The position numbers and the translations under genes are program-made. DNA of 64,000 nucleotides from positions 11,039,346-11,103,345 of the forward strand of contig OZ021725.1 of the NCBI GenBank assembly GCA_963978545.1, given 5' to 3'. Origin of the DNA: Linyphia triangularis. Taxonomy: Eukaryota > Arthropoda > Arachnida > Araneae > Linyphiidae. Positions within the stretch are counted from its first letter, which is position 1. The number at the start of each line of letters is the position of its first letter. Shown here in pieces: positions 12,951 to 24,350 of the stretch. The notes under the pieces are model-generated. The model saw only the letters and a program-made list of their open reading frames with translations. It had not been told where the DNA came from and did no database searches.

Positions 12951-14789
12951 ATCTAATATATATTTAAAAATATATATATATTCTTTCCATCCTGTAAAAC
13001 TGACCAAGAATACACGCAGAAGTATTTTTTTTTAAGTTCGTGAGGAAATTTAATTTATCAAAATAAAAATATCGCATTCAATATCATAACATTGATGGTA
13101 CCATTCCCTTCCTCTAAGTTAAACACGTTTCATAAAAAAAAAAAAAAATTGTTTTAGAATCTATTCAGAGGCCTAATCAAGCAAATCTTCCAAAACGAGG
13201 AAAACAATACGGAACAAAAGGAAAATTCTTTAAATTAGAACGCGCTATCTAGAGCTAATGGAAGCATTAAAGGAGGTGAAAAATGATTCAGAACTACAAA
13301 TGACCATCAGATTACCGATTACTATCGACCTTAACAAAGTCTCAGACGATTTTCAGACATTCGAGATTACGATTTCTACAATAAAGTTCTTTCAAAGCTT
13401 CTTGAAGGTCGCCGGTGTCAAAGACTTATGCATTTAAGGCTTCGCTAAATCCCCATCTTTTTTTTTTTCACGAAAGATATTTATTCGATTGCACAATGTG
13501 ACCTTCTTTAACGAGATGATCGAATGACGATCGTTATTAGTAAGGGTAAAAAATACGGAACTTTTACTTCCGCAAACATGGAACTAGTTTTGCCCCCCCC
13601 CCCCCTTCAAAATAATTAAGTGGATTTGTGTTTAAAATGTTGACAAAAGAGATTGTTTTCTTCTTAAAGAGCGACTATGCTACCTCGTACTTTGAAAGGA
13701 GTTGGTTATAAAGAACCAGTGTTTGTTTTTAATTGGAATAATAAGACATTTCTTTTGTATAAGTTTTGGCGGATTTGATTTGGGCGAATCGTCTGCTATT
13801 AGTGGTGGTTATAAAGTTGTACGTTTGAAATAGTGAATGGAAAAAAATTTTAATCGATATTTTTTTTCCGATTTCATTTCTGATATAAATTGTTATTATT
13901 TTTCCAATCTATATGTTCATTGTTTGAAAACTATCAGTCGAGTTTTTTTTTTCTTTTTAGATATAAAAATAGATTTGTTGTATTTAATTAAACATAATAT
14001 TGCGTTGAGATCACTTTGAGATTAATGAGGTTTTGGCAATAGTTTTAAAAGTTGCATAGTGGTAAAGCTTTCACAAAATATTTTGTTTTCTTTTAACTAA
14101 AAACTTAATTAAGTTAGAGAATACATAGCTATCACGTCCGAATATTATTATTATTATTTTGATAATTACTTTTAATTAAGTTTTTGAAATCATACGTTTG
14201 TAAATATCATAAAAAAACCCTATTTGTTTATGCTTTTTGATGATAGCTAAGAATATAGTGTGTGAAGTTGGCCATGGTACTTTGATTAAAAGTTTATTTA
14301 ATCTCAATTTCTAAATGTCTTTTTGAAAAAATAATGAACACAAATATGTCATGTGATTTTTTTTTTTATATATTATCCTAAGAAATAGTCAAAATATTTC
14401 TGAGCAAATAATGGCATTAAGACATTCTAAAAACAGGATAGATTTCTTAATCTTTTTAATTACTATTTCTAGGATTCACTATTTCTAATGTAATAACAAT
14501 ATTCTGATCATAAACCGCTACCAAATAAAAAAATTATTGGACTTTAAATTTTATATTAAAATTATTTTACCATTAATTATTAATGCGGGAATATTTAGCA
14601 GTTAATTGAAAATAATATATAAATATGCAAATAATTATATACTGAATATGGGTGAAAATAAAGCTTATTGTAGATTGGTTATATGTTCATTTCAATAAAT
14701 TCAAACATTTAATATATAATGATATGACCTACAATATGATGTATAAAAGGTCTTTTTGAAACATGGATGAGGCATAGTTATCCAGAACC

Positions 14790-14790
<1 letters not shown>
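12951..14790. other. long stretch without recognisable features
   Basis: About 1.8 kb, AT-rich, with several homopolymer runs (C-run near 13595-13607). No repeat shared with the rest of the window was noticed and no gene is supported. It may be ordinary intergenic or intronic sequence. Confidence 0.4.
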
Positions 14791-15067
<277 letters not shown>

Positions 15068-15784
15068 AGGGGTATGGTACCGAAATTTCTTCAAAAATCC
15101 CAAATTTTTTTTCTGATTTTAAAACATAGTTCATACATTCCTGAAGAGAATGATGTTTTTATCTTATTCCTCCGGTGATTAGAACGCCAGAAAATTACCT
15201 GTGATTTAAACATCACTAATTGGCGTAACACCTTGAAGCGTCTGCTTAAAGTGCGTTTTTCGAGCACTAGTGTTTTTCACAGATGTTGCATATTCAAATC
15301 GATATCTCCAGAACCATTAACAATTGGCTATTCAAATTTTTGGAGCATTTAATTTATATAGTTTTAAATATTTTGTCTTCCCAGGATTTTATTTTTTAAT
15401 TCTGTTTTAAAATATAATTTTTAGCGTAAAAGATAACATAAAAAAAAGCAAAAATTTCAATATTTTAACTTTGAGAATTTTTTAAATTTTTTTTAGTTCA
15501 CCTATCAAAATTCTGTGAATACTAAATTTTCTTTATATAATTATGTATTACAGAAAGCTTTCGCTTTGAAATTTTTTTTATTTTTTCTTGCCTTATATCA
15601 AAATACGCAAACATCAATTATTATTGATTTTTCTTGGTTTTTAAATTTTTTTTAAATAACAAAACACAGTATTTAAAAAAACATTTTCTCAAAGATATAT
15701 AAATAGTAACTCATACATAAAATAAAATTTTGACGTAAAAATGTACATAAATAAAGTTTTTTTTATTTTCGGTACCACACCCCC
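15068..15784. mobile_element. TTAA-flanked inverted-repeat element, about 717 bp
   Basis: Flanked by TTAA on both sides (15064-15067, 15785-15788). The left end reads aggggtatggtaccgaaa and the right end, inverted, gggggtgtggtaccgaaa. TTAA targets are characteristic of piggyBac-like elements and some others such as Kolobok. No transposase is visible, so this is a non-autonomous candidate. The left TTAA lies at the edge of the trinucleotide microsatellite, so one side of the duplication could be coincidental. Confidence 0.65.
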
Positions 15785-15817
15785 TTAATCCTTTATATTA
15801 ACGGGGATTTTTTTTAG

Positions 15818-15998
15818 TTGGTTGGTTGTATTCAGATTATCTGGCGCCGTCAGCAACACGAGGGCTATAATGCGCCGAAACATTCGTCATTAGACAAGCC
15901 AACATACATTTACAAACACCCATGCCTACGCGGGACTCGAACCCGCAACCTCGCGGTCTAGAAGCCAGCACGCTAACCACTATACCATTTGGTCGGCA
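15818..15998 (-). mobile_element. tRNA-derived SINE (family S1), copy 1
   Basis: The head is tRNA-like on the minus strand: tatagtggttagcgtgctgg, then a B-box-like gggttcgagtcccg. The body contains gaatgtttcggcgcattata and ggcgccagataatctga, and the tail is an aacc repeat. An exact 15-bp target duplication, ggggattttttttag, lies at 15803-15817 and 15999-16013. The flanks look like the start of an R4 copy (aatcctttatattaac). Confidence 0.93.
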
Positions 15999-16195
15999 GG
16001 GGATTTTTTTTAGTGTGTGGTGAAAAAAACTGTGAAGGGCCCATTTACCTTCAACCAATCAGGCTAAACTTAGGTAGATATACTCGTTACCGATGATAAT
16101 GCATTCTTGGAAGTTTTGGGAGCTGTCACTTAACTCTTTCGGTCCCATAGAGTCATACGTGTCCCTTTCATAGTTTCAATTCACACTGGTCGATC

Positions 16196-16421
16196 AAACG
16201 GTATAGTGGTTAGCGTGCTAGCTTCTAGACCGCGAGGTTGCGGGTTCCGAGTCCCGTGTTAGGCATGGGTGTTTGTAAATGTATGTTGGCTTGTCTAATG
16301 ACGAATGTTTCGGCGCATTATAGCCCTCGTGTTGCTGACGGCGCCAGATAATCTGAAAACAACCAACCAACCAACCAACCAACCAACCAACCAACCAACC
16401 AACCAACCAACCAACCAACCA
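16196..16421 (+). mobile_element. tRNA-derived SINE (family S1), copy 2, with long (AACC)n tail
   Basis: Same head and body as the copy at 15818, opposite orientation, ending in about 15 aacc units (16361-16421). A-box-like tagtggttagcgtgc and a degenerate B box, gggttccgagtcccg. No clear target duplication was found. Poly-W/G/L and poly-Asn/Gln/Pro/Thr frames here come from the tail. Confidence 0.92.
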
Positions 16422-17154
16422 ATTCATTCACCCTGTGTAGAAAAAAAGGCAAGAAATGGACATGATATCCTGTGCCTCGGGTTTCTGTGGTTATATTTGA
16501 GACTTTCGTTCAGTTTTTTCAATATAGGCGGCACAAGCGTCCAGACACTAGTTCCTTTTCCAGATCAAGGGTGTGAAAAGATCACATGTTTGAGCAAGGG
16601 AAGTAAAGTGCAACTGTCAAGAGAAAGAGATCTGGACGACCGTCAAATGCATCAAAATTGATGTTGAATGTTGGCGATTATTTGCCAGTGGAAGAGTCTA
16701 CAAGACGATGTGTTCGCTTTTCTAAAAATAATAAAGAATAGAGAACCAAAACTGTTTGTGCCATGCGTAAAGTTGCACTCTGCAAAAACGGTTTTTTGTT
16801 GTATCATACATAGGACATTGTGTGTAAGAAGAAAAAAATTGTCCAAAGGTTTATAAAATTCAATTAAAACCAGTGCCATAGAATTTTCTACTGTATTTAT
16901 CATTATCATCACAATACCAGTGGGACATATGAGTCCCATCTAAAAACACAAAGGAACCAGTGGGACACATCCCAAACCTCTCTATGTCCCCCCCGTCCCC
17001 CCCAGTTATTTTTAGCTTCTATTTCGATCGATTATTGCTATTTCTACTATATCTGATCTTTTAAACTACTAATCTACTTATTTATTTTTTTAAAGAAAAA
17101 ACTGTTATTTAAAGGGTTAAAGGTCGCTCATGCGTTCCTATTGTCATTTCGGAG
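16422..17154. other. no recognisable gene
   Basis: Moderately AT-rich. Contains the near-repeat accagtgggaca (about 16917 and 16957) and two C-runs. Open frames on both strands (16652-16939) are not recognisable. Confidence 0.35.
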
Positions 17155-17250
17155 ATATAATTAATCCGTTTGCCGTCATCCAATCGAGAAATGCTTCGCA
17201 AATAGACTCGTTGTCGATGACAATGAATTTCATCAAGGTTTGGGAGACCA
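17155..17250 (+). repeat. R4 fragment
   Basis: Matches R4 across ttgccgtcatccaatcg, gactcgttgtcgatgacaat and gaatttcatcaaggtttggg. Neither end of the family is present. Confidence 0.65.
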
Positions 17251-17367
17251 AAAAAAAAATCTAGTCCATCGCAGGAATCAATGGTTTTCTTCGTAGTGCT
17301 CCAGCACTATGAAAAGTCAATGTGCGCTTAAAATCTCTTGAATAAGTTCCAAGGACATATAAAAATA

Positions 17368-17606
17368 TGAAACAACGTAAAATAGTTGCATAAATAAATA
17401 TTTCAAACGTGCTCGTATCATTAGGAAACAACGTAAATTAATTGGATTAATAACTATTTCAAACGTGCTCGTATCATTAGGAAACAACGTAAATTAATTG
17501 GATTAATAACTATTTCAAACGTGCTCGTATCATTACGAAACAACGTAAAATAATTGTGTAAATAACTATTTCAAACGGGCTCGTATCGTTATGAAACAAC
17601 GTAAAA
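17368..17606. repeat. 56-bp minisatellite, about 4 copies
   Basis: Units begin gaaacaacgtaaattaattg and end gtgctcgtatcattag. The two central copies are identical and the outer ones diverged. The array abuts R3 copy b, and the last unit runs straight into it. Confidence 0.93.
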
Positions 17607-18040
17607 GTCAGAAAAGTCATTGTTTAAACTTTTTATAACAACATGCCAAAAAATTAAACTTTAATAATTTTCAATCAGAAATCGTGGCGAAAGTAGCCCT
17701 TTACCGCTAGGGGGACGGGAAAAAACTTTCTCGCACTAGTATGAAAAAGTACTTTCCCACACTAAAAATTTTGTATTTTCGAGCTTAAATTTTATCAAGT
17801 TTTAGTATAGAAATTACATTTTTAAAAGAGATTCATTGGCTGGAGTTGCCAACGTACTAAAGGTATTTTCGAAAAATGGTTATAAACAATATTGTATGCA
17901 ACACGTGAGAAAACACTTTTTTAAACTCTGTAAATTATTTGACTCGTGCTATCGCACTCGTCAAACAAGCATTTTGGCTCGTTTGAAAAAGTATTGCTTT
18001 CCCAACTAGTTGCATAGATAACTATTAATTGAATATATTT
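17607..18040 (+). repeat. R3 dispersed repeat, copy b
   Basis: Contains caatcagaaatcgtggcg, gaaagtagccctttacc, gctggagttgccaac, ttgtatgcaacacg, ctttttt-aaactctgtaaatt and gcattttggctcgtttgaaa in the same order as copy a. Confidence 0.8.
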
Positions 18041-18149
18041 AATTTTTTTGTGCTGTAAAACATTTAAAATAGACTTTAAGCAGTTCAATTGATTTTGACG
18101 CATTTATTTCCAAAAATCTATGTGTATTATTTCAGGTTCATTGCTTTTA

Positions 18150-18808
18150 GTCCGAGTGGCGACTGCAATTTTTGAACCCCATCGAACATCATTCTGAATT
18201 TTTTATAGAAATTGGAGAAAAGTGAGTAGATTACGAATCCATTGGTCTGCCGTGGCAAAAATGGCCGAAACTGGTCAATAATCGACTTGGAATGAGTTGA
18301 ACTAAAATCCGATTGCCAAATATGTCATAACTTGCCAAAAATAGAACAAACTTATTCGTCTGGCAACCCACTTCATTTTGATTTTCAATGAGAAAAAGCG
18401 CAAACGATTTCTGATCTTTGGCTCGGAAAACTTATATCTTTTAAAAGTAAGCCAAATTGGCGACATCAGTTACGTCATAAGCGACGTAATATTTTTTGCC
18501 AACTTGACTTCCTTTTAATAGATGCAAGTAGACCGTCGCCAGATATCTAAATCGTCTGCAACTTTCTTAATTGAAAATTAAAGAGTGAGGGTTACCAAAT
18601 AAAAAAAAAATGCTCATTATTTGGCAAGTTATGGCGCATTTAGCAATTGGATTTAATTCAACTTATTAAAAGTCGAGTTTTGACCAGTTTCGGCCATTTT
18701 TGCCATGGCACACCAGTGGATTCCTAATCTACTCACTTTTCTCTAATTTCTTTAAAAAATTCAGAATGATATTCGATGGAGTCCAAAAATTGCAGTCGCC
18801 TCTCAGTC
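18150..18808 (-). mobile_element. PAL-1 palindromic MITE, copy 1
   Basis: Flanked by TA at 18148-18149 and 18809-18810. Ends read gtccgag(t)ggcgactgcaa and, inverted, gactgagaggcgactgcaa. The two halves are imperfect reverse complements along almost the whole 660 bp. The dyad centre is ttacgtcataagcgacgtaa (about 18472-18491). Relative to the copy at 21473 this one lies in the opposite orientation. No coding capacity. Confidence 0.9.
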
Positions 18809-18810
18809 TA

Positions 18811-19839
18811 TTTTGCATATGAATCCAGGATACATAGTTTTACTCTAAACTTCAAAAGGGGGCGAGGTGCTGAGCCATTAACCTAGTTTGTTTTTAAAGT
18901 TACATTGTAATTGCTCAGAAATTTTGCAGAAAGTAAATTTCACATTTTGATCTGCACGAACCAAAAATAGTAGCCAGAGTTATACATTCAACCACGAATC
19001 AGATTCGGAAGCGAATTATCTAATTAATCAAAACACAAACAGAAAATGTCGTGATTCACTGCCACATGATCCAGCAACAAACAATAGCGACCGCATGATC
19101 ATGGTATAAAGCGACTTACAGGATGATCCTGGAAGTTACCTGACACCAGAATAACTTTTTTTTTTTTTTTTTGGCGGTGGTAGCACCAGGATTAATCAAG
19201 GATGTATCGAAAGAGTTTTTAAATGGAGGTAATGGGTTCAACTTTCGAAGTATCATTTTCGAGATCTTTTTCGATGCTAAACGAAACTCGATGCTGGGGG
19301 GGGGGGGGGGGATCGCCTTTATTGTTCTCTTAAATTTTTTTTTTGTTTTTTTGTTCCTTCCGACGTACTGTTGGTCGGTTGTGTTCTTGCATTGGAGGGA
19401 GGAGGGGTGATGTAAGATGAGATGGTGGTTCGTAAAATAGAAGGGAGGTCATTCCATTTACGTTTTCGATTAAAGGCTCATGTGATTTATATCGCTACTT
19501 GGGTAAGGTGAGAGGGGATTAGATGAGTAAAACCGGATGAAGACTTTTGATTAGTTTTTTTTTTCTGAAAAAAAAAAAAAAAAAAGAAGAAAAAAAAGAG
19601 AAAGATTTTGTGGTCGAGGATGTAAAAGTATGACATCACCAGTAGCACGAATATGCTGGCCAATATAGGCTAGACACTGACCAATATGGATGTGGTCCGT
19701 TGTAGACTGGCCGTTGCTACGGTTCTTGACCAATTTCGCCCAGTGCTGGATGAAATATGCAGGGACTTTTAAAATGTTGGTGCAGAGTTTTAAAATTGAA
19801 ATATAGTTTATGAGAAAGAACGGAGGGGTAAAATAGTTA
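18811..19839. other. no recognisable gene
   Basis: Contains poly-T and poly-G runs (about 19296-19310). The open frames at 19171-19410 and 19551-19733 depend on these low-complexity tracts. Confidence 0.35.
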
Positions 19840-20265
19840 TTTATGCAACTAGTGGGGAAAATAATATTTTTTCAAACTATATAAAACGCTTATTTGGCGA
19901 GTGAGATAGCACGAGTCGAATAATTTACCGAGTTTGAAAAAGTATTTTCCCACGTGTTGTATACAATATTTTGTATAATCACGTGAAATTCTTTTTTAGT
20001 ACATATATTTATTAGTGTTGGCAACTCGAGTCAACGAATTTCTTCTGAAAATATGTCATTTCAATGCCAAGATTATGTAATATTTCAGCACGAGGCGAGA
20101 TAGAAAGTACTTTTTCACATTAGTACGAGAAAGTTAATTTTCCTCACTCTTCGCGAAAAAGTACCACTCTAACCTCGAGAAAAAGTGCTACTTTCGCCAA
20201 GATTTTGGATTCAAAATGATTAAAAAAAAAAGTTAATTTTTTGCACGTTTTGTTAAAAAAGAATT
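19840..20265 (-). repeat. R3 dispersed repeat, copy c
   Basis: Inverted relative to copies a and b: tttgcaactagtgggg at one end, then gttggcaactcgagtcaac, gtacttttt, ctactttcgccaagattt and acgttttgttaaaaaag at the other. Confidence 0.8.
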
Positions 20266-20527
20266 ATTTTGTGATGATTTTGAAAAAAAATTAGTCAAAA
20301 TCGTGTATTTTGGAATGATGCTCGAGATCGGGCATGGAGTGCCCAATCTTCCCAGAATCCGTGTTTTAATATTGGCCAGTGATACCTGGGATCCATTTTA
20401 AGTTTGGTTGTTTCATACAACAATTCTATTCTAAAAATACTTACTAGTGGCCACTTCTTCAGTACTGCCGTGCTAAGCTCATAAGTTGTACCTGCACCTC
20501 AGCACAAAATTAGGAATAACGGTTTAA

Positions 20528-20761
20528 CACTAAACCTACAGACATTTTATACATACCTATTTATTATTAAATAAGCATTATATTCTTTTCCAGTTATAAA
20601 TTCCAGTCAAATAATACAGAATTTATCATACGCAATAAAACAAAATAATTATCATAGAAATAACGGTATAGCTTTAAAAAGAAAAATTAAAACCTGGAAT
20701 TTAACAATTTAGATTTAAGTCCCAAAAGCGGTCATTTGACCGCGCTCTGGAAGGTTTAGTG
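20528..20761. mobile_element. piggyBac-like MITE, 234 bp
   Basis: Flanked by TTAA at 20524-20527 and 20762-20765. Both ends read cactaaacct inward (left cactaaacctacagac, right inverted cactaaaccttccagagc). A perfect subterminal palindrome, gcggtcatttgaccgc with a 2-bp centre, lies at 20728-20743. The TTAA target and this layout fit piggyBac-related non-autonomous elements. Confidence 0.8.
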
Positions 20762-20765
20762 TTAA

Positions 20766-21067
20766 AGCTTAACAAGAAGTTGTTAAACTTTAACACTAAG
20801 CTATGTAGTTGATGGTAACTTATTGATACTTGGAAACGCGACTCTTGAACAGTGAGAGCGTGTTTTTGCGAGCTCTTATGTTTTGAATGAAAAAACGGAT
20901 TAAACATGCTTAACTTTAATTAATCACGCTTTGAAACCGCTAATTTATTATTCCCTAGACCTTTAACTAAAAATTAAGGTACAATGTTTTGAATTTGAGT
21001 GAATTTTGAACGATATATGGTTGGCTAGTTTATACGCTCAACGACCTATTTTTAAGCACAATGACGG
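20766..21067. other. no recognisable gene
   Basis: Contains a further inverted pair, agtgttaaagcttaac with gttaaactttaacact (about 20757-20806), overlapping the MITE's right TTAA. Confidence 0.35.
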
Positions 21068-21074
21068 CTAATTA

Positions 21075-21190
21075 GGCCGGGACCTACAGCTGGATTCCGA
21101 ACCACAACGAGCATCCATGCCTAACCTGGGATTCGAAACCGGCACCTTTGGCATGCTAGACCAGAGCGCTAACCCCACAGCCATCAGGTA
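21075..21190 (-). repeat. tRNA-like SINE head (family S2)
   Basis: On the minus strand, ggggttagcgctctggtcta and ccggtttcgaatcccaggtt resemble pol III A and B boxes at tRNA spacing. The Watson-Crick arms of a functional tRNA are not evident, so I read it as a SINE head or tRNA relic. Confidence 0.65.
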
Positions 21191-21299
21191 GGCGAAGGAT
21201 ATATGGACTTTGAAAAGTTTGGACATCAATCTTCCCCGGTAAGCAACCTTTGAAACGCTGACGTGGAAGTGATATATTGCTTTAGTTTGTCCGCAGTCG

Positions 21300-21472
21300 C
21301 CCATTCAGTGTAGTGGTTAGAGCATCAGACTCACACGCTGGTGGGTCTCGGTTCGAATCCGGGTTAAGATATCGATGTCCTAAGTAAATGGTCAACAATG
21401 GCCCTCCCACTGGGTGCCCCTTCACTAGTGGCCATCGCTTCCGGCCTTGTAGTGGCCAGGCAGACTGAGAGG
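21300..21472 (+). mobile_element. tRNA-Val-like SINE (family S3)
   Basis: The head gtgtagtggttagagcatca, gactcacacg and ggttcgaatccggg resembles tRNA-Val(CAC): A box, CAC anticodon loop context and B box in order. It is followed by a non-tRNA body of about 100 bp that ends exactly where PAL-1 copy 2 starts. It lacks a convincing acceptor stem, so it is not a functional tRNA gene. Confidence 0.75.
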
Positions 21473-22112
21473 CGACTGCAATTTTTTGACCCCATCGAAC
21501 GTCATTCGAAAATTTTTATAGAAATTAGAGAAAAGTGAGTAGATTACGAATTCATTGGTCTACCGTGGCAAAAATGGCCGAAACAGGTCAAAATACAACT
21601 TTTAATAATTTGAACTAAATCCAATTGCCGAATGCGTCATAACTTGCCAAATAAAGAGCTTTTTTTTTTTTTAATTTGGTAACCCTCACTCTTTAATTTG
21701 CAATGAAGAAGTTTGCAGACGATTCGGATGTGTGGCTATGGCTTACTTGTATCTTTCACAAATGAGCCCAAATTGGCAATAAACATTACGTCACTGAAGA
21801 CGTAACTGATGTCGACAATTTGGCTTACTTTTTAACATTACAAGTTTTCCGAGCCAGAGATCAGAAATCGTTTGCGCTTTTTCTCATTGAAAATCAAAAT
21901 GCAGTGGGTTGCCAGACGAAAAAGTTTGTTCTCTTTTTGTCAAGTTATGACATATTTGGCAATCGGATTTTAGTTCAACTTAGTCCAAGTCGATTTTTGA
22001 TCAGTTTCGGTCAATTTTGCCACGGCAGACCAGTGGATTTGTTATCTTCTCACTTTTCTATAAAAAAAATTCAGAATGATGTTCGATGAGGTCCAAAAAT
22101 TTCCTCTCGGAC
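21473..22112 (+). mobile_element. PAL-1 palindromic MITE, copy 2
   Basis: Left end gactgagaggcgactgcaa, right end cctctcggac followed by TA. The left flank is CA, not TA, so the target on that side has mutated. Dyad centre ttacgtcactgaagacgtaa. The 89-codon frame at 21820-22089 lies inside one palindrome arm. Confidence 0.9.
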
Positions 22113-22495
22113 TAAAGTGACTGCGATTACTTAGTGCACCAAGTGAAATCGCCATTAGGAAAAAAAAATAATAAAAATAAGAGTGTAGAAGGCACCGATC
22201 GAGACCAACCTTGCTTATTTGTTGGAGGAGCTAGATAAGAAATTTATGGATACTATCTTTCCTGCAACTTCATATAATATAGAGAAACATCTGGTGAGGC
22301 CCCCTACGGAGAAAGTTATTCACAGTTGAAGGTCTTTCATACCAAGCCTTGTACAGAAAAATTACTCTGTATATTATACCTGAGAAATACTTTTGCGTAA
22401 AACCAATCTTAGTATTCTTGGTAATTTAATTTGACCTTGCTGTTGTCAAAATGTTAACTGTCATAGCGATTGCTTTTGCGATGTGTAAAATACGG
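22113..22495. other. no recognisable gene
   Basis: Single-copy-looking sequence with no match noticed elsewhere in the window. Confidence 0.35.
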
Positions 22496-22632
22496 TAACG
22501 AATTTTTCCTCAGAAGAAATTACGACACAGTTTTAACTAAATCAAAACTTTAAAATTTAGTCTTCCTTTGAAGAATCGCAAACTTTTTCGAACAATAAAA
22601 CAATCGCTATCAGCTTTCAATATAAGCTACGG
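22496..22632 (+). repeat. R5 repeat, copy A, left part (host of the hAT insertion)
   Basis: Aligns with 29115-29252: caatcgctatcagctttcaa here against caattgctatcaagcttcaa there. R5 continues at 25081 on the other side of the hAT element. Confidence 0.8.
22625..22632. repeat. 8-bp target duplication of hAT-1, left
   Basis: agctacgg immediately precedes the element and is repeated exactly at 25073-25080. Exact 8-bp duplications are the hAT hallmark. Confidence 0.95.
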
Positions 22633-23061
22633 CAGTGGCGGTTCTAGGCAAATCACAAGGGAGGGGGCATGCAAAAATGTTTCATAATGAGAAAGCAAAA
22701 TTAATTAGAGCTACTGTTGTGGTCAATTAGATTTTATCGCAATCAAGAAATAGCACATTAATATACAGAGTGGCAATTATTTAATTAACTTTAATTATAT
22801 TTAAGTAATTAAGTGCAAATAATTATTTTAATTAATTATTCAAAATGGTGTTTTTTTAAAGCAATAGTCTAAGCGGATGACATTAGCTAAAATTGAACAA
22901 TAAAAAGAAAAAAACTGGTATTTAGACAAAAAGAAACAGGCATATATGTAACTAAACACAGGACGACGAAAACTTTTATATTGACAAAAAAAAAACTAGT
23001 TTCTCGATACATAAATACAAAAACAAAACATCAAATTTTGTGGAGTCCTGTGTCTGTGCTT

Positions 23062-24350
23062 TTAGACATTCCAATTTGCAATTTTCATTCGTCTTGTTTT
23101 TTTGCGACTGAAGATGTTAATGACGTCTTCTATGGAGATGCTTCTATCCTTTTGAATATTTGCCAGTGCTAGTCCGTCTAATCTTGCCTGGCCCATGGTG
23201 CTTCATATATATGTTTTAATCCTTCGTAATGTGGAGAAGCTTCTTTCCTTAGTGCTTGTTGTAACGGGAATTGTTCCAAATATCTGTAAAAGAATAAAAA
23301 TGTTGGGAAAAATTGTTGATCGCAGTTCTTCAGGGCCTCAACTGCTGTATAAGGCGGCGCAATCTCACTATCCCATTTGTTTTTCCATAGCTTTACTTTT
23401 AACTTTAGTACAAGCTCAGAGTCATCTAGGTACTGCTAGTAATTTTTTGCAGCCTTAAGGATTTCTTCGTCTTTGTACTTCAAAAAATTTTTGGAACAAG
23501 GCCTTCTAAAGGTAATATATCCACCAATTGTTGGGAAAATCTCGATTCCAGTTCTTGAATCAAATGGTCTACCAAAGGTAAAAAAAACATTCGTCTGTAA
23601 TACTCCTCGGGATTTGAAGCATCAGTATTTTCTCGATGAGTCTGTCAAAAGCATTTTCTTGGTATGCGTAATTCGCAGTCGATTTCGCTTCCTATTTGCA
23701 AAGCGTCTTCGTAAATACTACCGAATTCGACATCCACAGTTCTTCGTAGATTTCTGAAAACCTCTAATATGCAGTTTATATTTTGCATAGCATTTCCAAA
23801 ATCTAACTGTGGATTTTGTAGTTTCTCACTTAGCCTCAGAGTTATTGCCATGCAATATGCCGTTGTATCCAAGGCTATGATGAATTCTCCTTTTTGAACA
23901 GCCGAACTGAGCATTAGAAGCGTTGCTTGATGTTTCCGAGTTGGTATCTGGTGAAGTTGAAAGCTGATCAAGCAGTGTTACAGTAGGGAGAAATAACTCT
24001 TTAAATCTATATAAGCTATCGTGTCGTTCAACCGATCTAGTGGGGCACATCACCTTTAAACTTTTCTTCTTTGTTTCTGGATTAATTACCTCCTCTAGAG
24101 CATTTTTGCGTAAAGCAGAAAGAAAAGTTGTTACCACTCCTACGGTTCCTAACATGTTTCGTATGGCAGGAATGTCACACGATTTTGAAATAACCAAATT
24201 CAAGGAGTAGCTGAAACAGTGACTGTAAACAGCCACGGGTTGCTCGTTTGATATTAGGGCCTGCACTCCTTTAAACTTTAATAAACTCTAACCTTTTTTT
24301 AAACTCTAAATTTTTTTTTTTTTTGGCCATGTTAGAACCCCCATCATACC
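23062..24350 (-). pseudogene. hAT transposase (ZMYM1/DUF4371-like), decayed
   Basis: Read from high to low coordinates. GYDGGSNM near 24340 is the start of the recognised part. FKGVQALISNEQ follows after a poly-A and short-duplication insertion. Then come the DUF4371/RNase H-like segment with CPTRSVERHDSLYRFKEL (24266-23826), EEYYRRMFFLPLVDHLIQEL (about 23610-23550), KLWKNKWDSE, and YTAVEALKNCDQQFFP. The hAT C-terminal dimerisation block RSFSTLRRIKTY, STMGQARLDGLALANIQKD ends at a natural TAA at 23062. Defects: TGA at 23645, an in-frame TAG near 23430, a frameshift near 23300-23320, a TGA in the dimerisation block near 23207, and a stop just upstream of GYDGG. Two of the TGA codons sit where related proteins have Arg, as expected from CGA to TGA decay. 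Family assignment rests on recognised motifs; it was not searched. In life the protein would cut and paste the element using its terminal repeats. Confidence 0.93.

Noticed and set aside
16196..16265. Functional tRNA gene
   Set aside because: A- and B-box-like motifs are present, but the acceptor and anticodon arms do not pair properly, and the unit continues into a shared SINE body with an (AACC)n tail.
21300..21365. Functional tRNA-Val(CAC) gene
   Set aside because: Similarity is limited to the D, anticodon and T regions; there is no matching acceptor stem, and a SINE body follows.
21820..22089. 89-codon frame, similar frames recurring near 36.0, 51.9 and 58.2 kb
   Set aside because: The recurrence reflects PAL-1 arm copies; the frames end at the palindrome ends and lack conserved starts.
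23195..23757. Plus-strand frames at 23.2-23.8 kb
   Set aside because: Shadows of the decayed minus-strand hAT transposase.
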